Shown: positions 1 through 7,370 of the stretch, one piece after another
How positions within the stretch are numbered: the first letter of the stretch is position 1
How the letters are laid out: each line of letters starts with the position of its first letter
Source: Amycolatopsis oliviviridis
GTDB taxonomy: Bacteria > Actinomycetota > Actinomycetes > Mycobacteriales > Pseudonocardiaceae
NCBI RefSeq assembly: GCF_014654365.1
Contig: NZ_BNAY01000001.1
Location: 1,302,001-1,366,000 of the forward strand
Reading direction: 5' to 3'
DNA length: 64,000 nucleotides
The notes under the pieces: model-generated
Seen by the model: the letters and a program-made list of their open reading frames with translations, nothing else
Database searches by the model: none
Told to the model about the DNA's origin: nothing
Translations under genes and position numbers: made by a program

Positions 1-54
1 TGGGGTGGGCGAAAACCTTTGCCACACCCGTCCGTCCGCTCCGATGCTTGGCCC

Positions 55-1053
55 ATGCGAACCATCGCCGCGAGCGTCCTCGCCGCCGTCCTGATCCTTT
101 GTGGACTGATCCAGCCAGTGCCCCGGATCGCCCTCGCGGCACCGGATCCCCACTCCGCGGAACACCCGGCCGCCGATTTGAGGCTCACCCGCGACGACAT
201 CCTGACCCGGGCGAAGAGCTGGATCGACGAACGGGTGCCGTACAGCCAGAGCGCGAAGCACACCAACCGATACGGCACGTACCGGCAGGACTGCTCCGGC
301 TACGTGTCGATGGCCTGGGGGCTGAAGACCGCGCGCTGGACGGGCGACATCATGGAGGTCGCCACCCGGATCGAGAAGAAGAACCTCCTGCCGGGCGACA
401 GCCTGTGGGTGCATTCCAGCTCGCACCAGCACATGGCGCTGTTCCTCCGCTGGGCGAACGCCGCGAAGACCCAGGCCGTGGTGTGGGAGGAGTACCGCAC
501 CGGAACGGTGGCGTCCGAGCGCACCTGGTCGGCGGACCGGACGGCGGGATTCACCGCGATCCGGTACCGCAACGTCCTCGAAGGCGACGCCAAGACCTGC
601 GCTGCGGTGAGCCTGGATCACCCGCGTTACCCCGAAATCGCACCGGCCGCGACCGGCGACCTCGTCAAGACGGCGCAGTGCCTGCTCACCTCCGCCGGAT
701 TCCCCACCGGCGCCAACGGCCCCACCGGCACGTTCGACGACACGACTTCGAGCGCCACGAAACAGTTCCAGACGAGCAGGGGTTTGCCCTCACTCGGCAA
801 GGTCGACTCACACACCTGGACGGCGCTGCTGGCGAGGGGCACCACCCCGCAGGTCCAGGACGGCGCGTCCGGGGACGCGGTGCTGCGCCTTCAGCGCGCG
901 CTGAACGCCGCCCTCGACGCGGGCCTGGAACTCGACGGCAGGTTCGGCGCCAACACCACCGCCGCGGTGAAGCGGTACCAGGGCGCGCACGGGCTGTCCG
1001 CCGACGGAATCGTCGGTCCGAACACCTGGGCCGCGCTGCAGGCCGGGAAATAG
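55..1053 (+). CDS. Secreted NlpC/P60-like cysteine peptidase with two peptidoglycan-binding domains
   Basis: Exported cell-wall enzyme. Residues 1-30 are a signal peptide (Arg start, long hydrophobic run, ends near ALAAP). Residues about 50-190 are NlpC/P60-like: DCSGYV carries the presumed nucleophile Cys80 and HQHMALF the presumed His126. The C-terminal half holds two PG_binding_1 repeats ending in TWAALQAGK. I chose the ATG at 55 because it opens directly on the signal peptide; an in-frame TTG lies at 19. The binding half is nearly the same as in the next gene, 31 bp downstream, while the catalytic heads are unrelated. Substrate (peptide crosslinks of murein) is inferred from the family. 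Confidence 0.8.
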   Translation: MRTIAASVLAAVLILCGLIQPVPRIALAAPDPHSAEHPAADLRLTRDDILTRAKSWIDERVPYSQSAKHTNRYGTYRQDCSGYVSMAWGLKTARWTGDIMEVATRIEKKNLLPGDSLWVHSSSHQHMALFLRWANAAKTQAVVWEEYRTGTVASERTWSADRTAGFTAIRYRNVLEGDAKTCAAVSLDHPRYPEIAPAATGDLVKTAQCLLTSAGFPTGANGPTGTFDDTTSSATKQFQTSRGLPSLGKVDSHTWTALLARGTTPQVQDGASGDAVLRLQRALNAALDAGLELDGRFGANTTAAVKRYQGAHGLSADGIVGPNTWAALQAGK

Positions 1054-1084
1054 TCGTCCACTGTGGACACGGAAAGAGGTGGTG

Positions 1085-2218
1085 ATGCCGGTGCGAACGG
1101 CACTAATCGGAATGGTCATGGTGGTCGCCGGCGGGCTGGCGGCGGCGGGCGGCGCGACGGCGGCCGAGGCCGCCGATCCGACCGGCGCCGAGCTGAGCGC
1201 GGTGGTGGCGACCTGCGGGCAGCAGGTGTCCGCCGGGAAATACGCGGAACGCAGCGGAGGCGCCCGCACGGTTCCCGTGTGCGCGACCGGCGGCGCCGTG
1301 CACTGGCGGTCCGGGATGACGATCGACTGCGACGGCCAGCGCACCGAGAAGTGCAACGCTTCGACGGATCCGTCCTGGCAGGGGCAGACGGCGTGGTCGC
1401 AGTCGGACGGCAAGCCGCTCAACGCCGAGAAGCTGCCCTACATCGTGGTCCCCGGGATCAGCTCGACCTGGAGCTACGCCCGCTCCGGCATCACCGGAGG
1501 GACCGTCGCCGCGGTGGTCTACCAGGGCAGGGTCGCCTACGCCGTCGTCGGCGACGTCGGTCCGGCGGGAGCGATCGGCGAGGGTTCCTACGCGCTGGCC
1601 AAGGCACTCGGCATCAACCCCGACCCGCGTTCGGGCGGGGTGTCCGGCAGGGTCGTCGACTACATCGTCTTCCCCGGTGTCAAAGCCGCCCCCATCCAGG
1701 ACGCGGCCGACGCGGTCACCCGGGGCAAACGGGCCGCGACCGACCTCGTGTCCCGAACCCACGGCTGTGCGAGCGTCGGTGTCGACGGCCTTTATCCGCG
1801 ACTCGACCCCGGTGCCGCCCTCCCTGAGGTGAAGAAGGCGCAATGCCTGCTGCGGGCCGCCGGACAGGACACGGGTTCCGGTGATCCGAGCGGTGTCCTG
1901 GATCCGGCGACCGTGTCCGCGGTGAAGCGGTTCCAGAAACAGGTGGGGCTCGCGGAGGCGGGCTCGGTGGACTCGCACACCTGGACGGCGCTGCTGGCGC
2001 GCGGTGCCACCCCGCAGGTTCAGGACGGCTCGTCCGGCGAAGCCGTCTTCAGGCTGCAGCGGTCGCTCAACGCCGCCATCGGCGCGAACCTGACCGTCGA
2101 CGGTGCGTTCGGCGCCAAGACCACCGCGGCCGTCAAGAGCTACCAGACCTCTCGGGGACTCGACGCCGACGGGATCGCCGGGGCGAACACCTGGCGGGCG
2201 CTGCAAGCCGGGAAATGA
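1085..2218 (+). CDS. Secreted GH75-type chitosanase with two peptidoglycan-binding domains
   Basis: Predicted endo-chitosanase. A signal peptide (residues 1-28, ending ATAAEAAD) is followed by a GH75-like catalytic domain (about 40-210) containing YIVVPG, VYQGRVAYAVVGDVGP and IGEGSYALA; Asp157 and Glu166 match the acid pair of that family. Two PG_binding_1 repeats fill residues 250-377, almost the same as in the upstream peptidase. Start: ATG 1085 with GGAAAGAGG just upstream; in-frame GTGs at 1079 and 1082 lie within that ribosome-binding stretch. Its TGA abuts the stop of the convergent response regulator. The binding modules would anchor the enzyme to the wall or to aminoglycans; that role is inferred. 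Confidence 0.82.
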   Translation: MPVRTALIGMVMVVAGGLAAAGGATAAEAADPTGAELSAVVATCGQQVSAGKYAERSGGARTVPVCATGGAVHWRSGMTIDCDGQRTEKCNASTDPSWQGQTAWSQSDGKPLNAEKLPYIVVPGISSTWSYARSGITGGTVAAVVYQGRVAYAVVGDVGPAGAIGEGSYALAKALGINPDPRSGGVSGRVVDYIVFPGVKAAPIQDAADAVTRGKRAATDLVSRTHGCASVGVDGLYPRLDPGAALPEVKKAQCLLRAAGQDTGSGDPSGVLDPATVSAVKRFQKQVGLAEAGSVDSHTWTALLARGATPQVQDGSSGEAVFRLQRSLNAAIGANLTVDGAFGAKTTAAVKSYQTSRGLDADGIAGANTWRALQAGK

Positions 2219-2920
2219 TCACCCTGGGGCTTCCGCGATCCGCTTCCGGAAGCCCCAGGACCCCGGCTCGACGAGACCGGATTCGTAGGCCACGGCGACG
2301 ACCTGCGCGCGGCTGGACAGGCCGAGTTTCGTCATGGCGCGGTTCACGTGCGTCTTCACCGTGGATTCGCTCACCACCAGTTCGCCGGCGATGCCGCCGT
2401 TGGTCATGCCCTCGCCGACCAGCCGCAGCACCTCGGTCTCTCGGGCGGTGAGACAGTCCAGCTCGGGCCCGCGACCGGCGGCCCGCCCGCCCGGCCGGTT
2501 CGCGTAGGCCTCGATCAACCGCCGCATGACGGTCGGCGCGAACAGCTGCTCCCCCGCCGCGATCGTGTGGATGGCGGCCACCAGCCGCTCCGCCCGGACG
2601 TCCTTGAACAAGAAGCCCGACGCCCCCGCTCGCAGCGCCGAATACACGTACTCGTCCAGGTCGAAAGTCGTCAGTATCAGCACGCGTGTCGGACGATCGG
2701 TCTCCGCGGCGAGAATGCGTTCGGTCGCGGCCACCCCGTTCACACCCGGCATTCTGATGTCCATCACCACGACGTCCGGCCGGAGCCGTGCCGCCAGCTC
2801 CACCGCCTCCTGCCCGTCGGCGGCCTCGCCGACGACGCTGATCCCGGGCGCCGCCCGCAACAGCGCTACGAGCCCGGCACGGACCAGCTCTTGATCATCG
2901 ACGACCAGCACCTCGATCAC
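2219..2920 (-). CDS. NarL/FixJ-family response regulator
   Basis: Two-component response regulator, 233 aa. The receiver domain (about 1-120) shows acidic residues D8/D9, phospho-acceptor Asp54 in VVVMDIRMPG and the conserved T/K switch region (LILTTFD, FLFKD). A LuxR-type helix-turn-helix follows (LTARETEVLRLVGEG through STVKTHVNRAMTKLGL). GTG start 2920 overlaps the stop of the kinase gene (GTGA), so the pair is translationally coupled. Target genes cannot be told from the sequence; the chitosanase/peptidase pair is convergent with it, not in its operon. Confidence 0.92.
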   Translation of the reverse strand: MIEVLVVDDQELVRAGLVALLRAAPGISVVGEAADGQEAVELAARLRPDVVVMDIRMPGVNGVAATERILAAETDRPTRVLILTTFDLDEYVYSALRAGASGFLFKDVRAERLVAAIHTIAAGEQLFAPTVMRRLIEAYANRPGGRAAGRGPELDCLTARETEVLRLVGEGMTNGGIAGELVVSESTVKTHVNRAMTKLGLSSRAQVVAVAYESGLVEPGSWGFRKRIAEAPG

Positions 2921-4113
2921 GATCTGTCTCCCCCCGCCTCCCGGTCCCGAATGCGCCCGTCCGCCGCCAGCGGCAGCACGAGCGTCACTGCGAAACCCCC
3001 TCCGGAACACGCGCCCGCCACGAGTGTCCCGCCGTACAACTCGGCGCGCTCTCGCATGCCGATCATCCCGTGACCGGCCCCCTCCGAAGACCGCTCCGAG
3101 CGGCCGTCGTCGGCGATCCGCACCGTCACTTCGTCCGCGCCGTAGGTCAGCGACACCCTCGCGCTGGCCGGGCGGGCGTGCTTGACCACGTTGGTCAGCG
3201 CCTCCTGAACGACACGATAGACGCAAAGTTCCACCCCGTCGGGCAACGAGCGAGCACGACCGCGCGCGGAGACCTCGACCCGCACCCCGGCCGCGCCGAC
3301 CCTCGCCGCGAGCTCCTCCAGCCCCGCCAGACCGGGGGCGGGGACGTAGGTTTCGTCGTCCTCGCCGGACCTCAACACCGTCAGCATGCGCCGCAGCTCG
3401 TCGAGGCCTTCGCCGCTGGTGCGGCCGATGACGTCCAGCGCCGTCCGGCTGGCCGCCGGATTCGAGTCGAACACGTACCGCGCCATCTCCGCCTGCACCG
3501 CGATGACCGACATGTGGTGGGCCACGACGTCGTGCAACTCGCGCGCGGTGCGGACGCGTTCCTCCGTGACAGCCCGCCGCGCTCGGTCCTCTTGTTCTTG
3601 CCGCAGCTTCGCGGCCAGCTCCCGCAACTGCCCGTTGCGCTGGGCCAGCCGTCCCGCGTTGGCACCGAAAGTCCACGCGACGGCGGTCAGCAGCACGCTC
3701 TGGAACACCGCCGTCCACGCCGAGCCGATCAGCTGGGCCTGGATCGCGGTGTAGGTCTCGCAGGCCAAGGTGATCGCCGCGCACAGCGCCGTCACGCGAA
3801 CGGACCGGTGCGCCGCGACGGTGTACAACCCCAGCAGCAGCGCCAGTGCGCTGGTACCCGGCCAGTATCCGGGCAGCAGGAAGCCCGCCCACGCGAGCAG
3901 GAGCAGCACGAAGACCCATGTCGGCGCACGGCGTCGGAACGCCAGGGGCGCGTTGACCAGGACGCTCAGCACGACGCCCACCGCGTCGAAGGGCCGGAAA
4001 CCCGGGATGTCGATGGCGAAGCCCGCCTCGACCGTGAACCCGATCATGAAAACGGCCAGCAGCCCGTCGGCCACCGCGGGAACGAGTCTTCTCGACGAGG
4101 TCGGTGGGCGCAC
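2917..4113 (-). CDS. Two-component sensor histidine kinase (NarL/DesK type)
   Basis: Membrane histidine kinase, 398 aa, partner of the downstream response regulator. Residues 1-150 hold several hydrophobic segments with no extracellular sensor domain of size. A HisKA_3 box follows (RELHDVVAHHMSVIAVQ, phospho-acceptor His194), and a C-terminal HATPase_c domain (NVVKHA, then DDGRSERSSEGAGHGMIGMRER). The GTG start at 4113 sits 5 nt downstream of a TATCGT -10-like hexamer (4119-4124 on the minus strand), so the message may be leaderless. The signal sensed is unknown; small intramembrane-sensing kinases of this kind often respond to envelope stress. Confidence 0.9.
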   Translation of the reverse strand: MRPPTSSRRLVPAVADGLLAVFMIGFTVEAGFAIDIPGFRPFDAVGVVLSVLVNAPLAFRRRAPTWVFVLLLLAWAGFLLPGYWPGTSALALLLGLYTVAAHRSVRVTALCAAITLACETYTAIQAQLIGSAWTAVFQSVLLTAVAWTFGANAGRLAQRNGQLRELAAKLRQEQEDRARRAVTEERVRTARELHDVVAHHMSVIAVQAEMARYVFDSNPAASRTALDVIGRTSGEGLDELRRMLTVLRSGEDDETYVPAPGLAGLEELAARVGAAGVRVEVSARGRARSLPDGVELCVYRVVQEALTNVVKHARPASARVSLTYGADEVTVRIADDGRSERSSEGAGHGMIGMRERAELYGGTLVAGACSGGGFAVTLVLPLAADGRIRDREAGGDRS

Positions 4114-4640
4114 ACGGAACGATAGCCCTCACGACGCCCGTGCCGCGTCTGACTCGGGTATGACCTCCGTACCGCACAGGTTGACTCGCCCGGGCGATGC
4201 GTCACACCTTCCGGAGGCGCGCCACCGTTCAGTGAAGATCACATGACCACGAGTGATCACGCGTCGTCGGCCGGAAACCCCGTGCCTGCCCCGAAAAAGC
4301 GAGAGTCACCCTCGTTTCGTCACCCGTCTCGGTGATTCCCGCCGACTCACCATTCGTGGCAACTGGATCACCGTTTCGTGTCACGCCCCCGCCCACTTGC
4401 CGTAGCGGAGGCCCAGCTTCCACATCGACTCGCCCCAGGTCGCTACCCACAGTGTCAACGCTCGCGAAACCCACCCCTGACGCAAAACACGAAAGACTTA
4501 CGTGTTTATCGTGGGAAGATTCACGACCGGCCGCCCGCCCGGGGAATCGTTTTTTGACAGGGCGCCAACGTGGTGAAAATCTTCGATCGCTCCTCGCGAG
4601 AGCACAACCGAACACGAAAATCCGAACAAGGAGCCCCTCA
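4114..4640. other. Gene-poor stretch upstream of the kinase and of a small peptide gene
   Basis: About 530 bp between the kinase start and the 30-codon peptide gene. Open frames cross it on both strands but have no ribosome-binding site, domain or fitting composition, so I call none. The left edge holds the kinase promoter and the right edge a candidate promoter for the peptide gene. I see no other repeat or hairpin of note. Confidence 0.5.
4554..4583 (+). promoter_or_regulatory. Candidate promoter of the small His-rich peptide gene
   Basis: A perfect -35 hexamer TTGACA (4554-4559) stands 18 bp from a weak -10, AATCTT (4578-4583), about 60 nt before the ATG at 4641. A second reading, GAAAAT at 4575-4580, leaves only 15 bp of spacer. 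The AT-rich run just before the -35 fits a promoter. Confidence 0.35.
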
Positions 4641-4733
4641 ATGCAGATGTTCACCCAGCACGTGCACCACGGCCACGACCTGATCTCGGGTCTGCTCGCG
4701 CACCTGGCGCACGTGCTCGGATGGCTGGTCTGA
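4641..4733 (+). CDS. Small His-rich amphipathic peptide (30 aa), unknown function
   Basis: I do not recognise this gene. It encodes 30 residues: a polar His-rich head (TQHVHHGHD) and a hydrophobic tail (LISGLLAHLAHVLGWLV). Histidines fall at 7, 9, 10, 12, 21 and 24. There is no Cys, Lys or Arg. Support for it being real: a very good ribosome-binding site AAGGAG (4628-4633) seven nucleotides before the ATG, a TTGACA-type promoter candidate upstream, and a hairpin shortly after the stop. It stands alone in its intergenic region. The tail could form a membrane-associated helix and the His cluster could bind metal, but both are guesses. It could be a leader or signalling peptide. Confidence 0.5.
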   Translation: MQMFTQHVHHGHDLISGLLAHLAHVLGWLV

Positions 4734-4756
4734 CGCTCTAGGCACAAGGGTTTACC

Positions 4757-4788
4757 GGGGGCCGGTCTGTTGGCGCGGGTCGGCCCCT
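4757..4788 (+). terminator. Hairpin terminator after the small peptide gene
   Basis: GGGGCCG (4758-4764) pairs with CGGCCCC (4781-4787) around a 16-nt loop, 25 nt after the stop of the 30-codon gene. There is no T-run, as is usual in actinobacteria. Confidence 0.45.
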
Positions 4789-4799
4789 CCGTGTTTGCG

Positions 4800-4839
4800 A
4801 CCCGGTAAAGGGAACATGATCGTGTTCCCTTTACCGGGT
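4800..4839. repeat. Long perfect palindrome (17-bp arms), probable bidirectional terminator
   Basis: ACCCGGTAAAGGGAACA (4800-4816) is followed after six bases by its exact reverse complement (4823-4839). It lies just after the first hairpin and belongs to the island of palindromes reaching to 5142. Confidence 0.6.
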
Positions 4840-4936
4840 TCCGGCATTTCGGCGCCGGACTCATTCTCTTGAGGGCGAGACAAAGGTTTCACGCTCGCCC
4901 GCTCACCCACGTGATGGCGTCCGGCGCTTGCCCGCC

Positions 4937-5052
4937 GGAGGTACATGAAGGCCCCCTTCCTTGCGCCTATCGCAAGGAAGGGGGCCTTCATGTACCTCCC
5001 AAGCGGTGAAGGTCGAGTTTCCTCGGCTGAGCCGCGTGAAGGGGGCCTTCAC
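4937..5052. repeat. Palindromic intergenic repeat, copy 1
   Basis: Arms 4937-4965 and 4971-4999 form a perfect 29-bp inverted repeat around CCTAT. A 47-bp block (5006-5052) follows that is identical to 16875-16921; it opens GTGAAGGTCGAGTTTCC and closes in the smaller palindrome GTGAAGG-GGG-CCTTCAC. The same composite recurs at 16810-16921. Each strand carries a short frame beginning MKAPFLAIG, which is a by-product of the palindrome. Confidence 0.8.
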
Positions 5053-5100
5053 GGACCCTGGCCCACGATCGCGATCTGCCGTGGAGGCCGCGTTGCGCCT

Positions 5101-5142
5101 CGTGAGTGGTAAGTGTCGTTCTAACGGCACTTACCACTCACG
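5101..5142. terminator. Long hairpin downstream of the CoA-transferase gene
   Basis: CGTGAGTGGTAAGTG (5101-5115) pairs with its exact complement at 5128-5142, extended inward by CGTT/AACG to a 2-nt loop. It begins 46 nt past the stop of the minus-strand CoA-transferase and is the likely end of that transcript, working on either strand. Confidence 0.6.
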
Positions 5143-5188
5143 ACCACCTGAGCCCAGCGCGGTCTGGTGGAACGGCAGCACTCCGCAC

Positions 5189-6424
5189 TCAAGAAAGCGC
5201 GAAACCCAATTCCCTGCCGCGTGTCACGAGTTCTTCCCGCGCCGCGGGATGCGCGACGTTGCCGACGATCTGCCTCGCCTGCTCGCTCGCGTCGTTTCCC
5301 CAGATGGTCGCGACACCGTGCTCACTGACCAGGAAACTGTGCTGGAACGAAGTCACCGGCCCGGTCAGCCGGGGCACGACCGTCGAAACGTCGGCCTTCG
5401 GATGCCACGACGGCAGCGCGATGATCGCCCGGCCGCCGGGTGAATGCAGCGCCCCGACCACGAAGTCGGTCTGCCCGCCGAATCCCGAGTAGATCGCCCC
5501 TCGCACACGGCTCGCGTTGGCCTGTGCGAAGAGGTCCACTTCGAGGGCGCTGTTCACCGAGACCAGCCCGCGCTGCCGGGCGATCACGGCCGGGTCGTTC
5601 GTCTTTTCCGTGCGCAGCAGGCGAATCCGCGGATTGCGGTCGAGCCAGCGGTACAGCTCGGCACTGCCGAACACGAACGACGCCGTCACCGGTTCCGCCG
5701 GATCGAGGGCCCCGGCTCGGTCGAGCGCGAGCACGCCGTCGCTGAACATCTCCGACCAGATCGCGAGTCCACGCCGTCCGGTCACCGCCGCCAGGGTCGC
5801 GTCCGGGATGCCGCCGATGCCCAGTTGCAGGGTCGCGCCGTCGGCGACCAGCCCGGCCACCCGCTCACCGATGGTCCGCGCCGTGTCCCCCACCGGCCGC
5901 GGGACCGGTGACAAGAGCGGCTCGGCCACCTCGATGGCGTAGTCGATTTCGTCGACCGGCAAGACGCCGTCGCCGTAGGTGAACGGCATCTCGGGGTTGA
6001 CCTGCGCGACGACCAGGCCTCCGCGGGCCCGCACCGCCTCGACGGCCGCGGGCAGGATGTTCACCTCCGTGCCCATCGACACCACGCCGTCGACCGGGGC
6101 CGAGGTGTGCAGCAGGACGACGTCCGGCGGCAGCGCGGTCTTGAGCAGTTGCGGCACCAGCGACAGCCGGGACGGGAAGTACCGCAACCCCGGGCGGCCG
6201 CGCATGCCCGCGCCCACGAACGGCGTCTCCAGCAGGACGCCGTCGCGGTCCGGCATCCCGGCCTGCGCGTTCAACGCGAACAGCCGGTACTCCGCCAGCG
6301 CCGCGTCCAGCACCTTCAGTGCTCGCATCGGGGTCGCGAAGTTCCCGCTCACCACCACCCGCGGCCGCGACGCGGGAACGCCCGCCAGGACCGAACCGAG
6401 CTGACTTTCCGACAAGACGCGCAT
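5189..6424 (-). CDS. Acetyl-CoA hydrolase/transferase family protein (4-hydroxybutyrate CoA-transferase type)
   Basis: Family I CoA-transferase, 411 aa, in one chain. The N-terminal half has VVVSGNFATP and the HTSAPVDGVVSMG loop; the C-terminal half has QLGIGGIPDATL and AIWSEMFSDG, where Glu225 matches the catalytic Glu that forms the CoA thioester. The end (FGGQTDFVVGALHSPGGRAIIALPS) is the usual C-terminal signature. ATG 6424 is preferred; the frame runs open to 6547, but the extra part is outside the family. The acyl substrate is not clear (acetate, butyrate or 4-hydroxybutyrate). It stands 70 bp downstream of the PfkB gene on the same strand. Confidence 0.85.
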   Translation of the reverse strand: MRVLSESQLGSVLAGVPASRPRVVVSGNFATPMRALKVLDAALAEYRLFALNAQAGMPDRDGVLLETPFVGAGMRGRPGLRYFPSRLSLVPQLLKTALPPDVVLLHTSAPVDGVVSMGTEVNILPAAVEAVRARGGLVVAQVNPEMPFTYGDGVLPVDEIDYAIEVAEPLLSPVPRPVGDTARTIGERVAGLVADGATLQLGIGGIPDATLAAVTGRRGLAIWSEMFSDGVLALDRAGALDPAEPVTASFVFGSAELYRWLDRNPRIRLLRTEKTNDPAVIARQRGLVSVNSALEVDLFAQANASRVRGAIYSGFGGQTDFVVGALHSPGGRAIIALPSWHPKADVSTVVPRLTGPVTSFQHSFLVSEHGVATIWGNDASEQARQIVGNVAHPAAREELVTRGRELGFALS

Positions 6425-6494
6425 GAGCCGATCATGCCCGAGGAACCACACGGCGGCTCCGGATGTTGTCCCATCCCACAGCCATCGCGAACGC

Positions 6495-7370
6495 TCACCC
6501 GAGAAAGGCGTCCACTTCGGCCCTGGTGGGCGAAGTCGCCGGACCATGCCTGGTCACCGCGATCGCGGCGGCGGCGTTCGCCCGGCGCGCGGCGTCGAGC
6601 AGCCCGGTCCCGGCCAGCAGTTCGGCGGCCAGTACCCCGCAATGCGCGTCGCCCGCCCCGTTGGTGTCCACAGTGGCCACCGGGACGCCCGGCACGGCGA
6701 CACTGTGACCGCCGGAGACGACCCGGCATCCGGCGGGTCCCTCGCGGACGACGAGCACCTCGACGTGCTCGCCCACTGTCTCCAGGATCTTCGCTTCGCC
6801 GGTGCTGCAGCTCAGGATGTCCACGTGCGCCAGCACCGCCGCGAGGTCGGCGGCGGGGATCTTCCCGGCGAGTGGTCCGGGGTCGAACAGCACGGTGGCC
6901 CCGGCAATGCCCGGCAGCCACTCGATGAACACCTTCGCGTTCGGCTCGTCCAGCAGGCTGTACCCGGTGAGGTACACGACGTCGCGGTTCGTCGGCGTGA
7001 CGGCGTCGAGCAGACCGGGCGGCATCCGGCCCGCGGCACCGGTCCCGGTGACGAACGTGCGCTCGCCGTCGTCCTCCACCAGCGCCACGACGATCCCGGT
7101 ATCGCCCTCGGCGGACGGCGCGTGCGCGAGCGTGATGCCCTCGGCTGCCATCGCCGCCCGGGCGAGTTCGCCGAAGCCACCGGTGCCGTGCAGGCCGGCG
7201 TAGAGGACGTCCGCGCCCGCCCTGGCGGCCGCCGCCATCACGTTGAACCCGCCGCCCGGCAGGAGGTCCGTCGAGGACGCCATGACATCGCCGCCGGGCA
7301 CCGGCAGTCCCGGCACCCCCATGACGAGGTCCAGTACGACCTGTCCGGTATGGATCAGCCGCCCGTTCAC
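6495..7370 (-). CDS. PfkB-family carbohydrate/nucleoside kinase
   Basis: Ribokinase-like kinase, 291 aa. N-terminal GGGFNVMAAAARAGADV matches the family's substrate loop, and VDTNGAGDAHCG holds the anion hole and catalytic Asp241. The phosphate acceptor cannot be named; sugars and nucleosides are both possible. GTG 7370 overlaps the stop of the upstream unknown gene (GTGA), so the two are translationally coupled and likely work together. With two tRNA genes upstream of that gene, the substrate might be linked to RNA metabolism, but this is only context. Confidence 0.82.
   Translation of the reverse strand: MNGRLIHTGQVVLDLVMGVPGLPVPGGDVMASSTDLLPGGGFNVMAAAARAGADVLYAGLHGTGGFGELARAAMAAEGITLAHAPSAEGDTGIVVALVEDDGERTFVTGTGAAGRMPPGLLDAVTPTNRDVVYLTGYSLLDEPNAKVFIEWLPGIAGATVLFDPGPLAGKIPAADLAAVLAHVDILSCSTGEAKILETVGEHVEVLVVREGPAGCRVVSGGHSVAVPGVPVATVDTNGAGDAHCGVLAAELLAGTGLLDAARRANAAAAIAVTRHGPATSPTRAEVDAFLG

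Noticed and set aside
4332..4732. 133-codon frame ending in the His-rich peptide
   Set aside because: Only the last 30 codons have a ribosome-binding site and distinct composition; the rest is Arg/Pro/Ser-rich noise.
4752..4991. Short frames beginning MKAPFLAIG in both palindromic repeats, on both strands
   Set aside because: They follow from the palindrome itself and are present on both strands with no ribosome-binding site.
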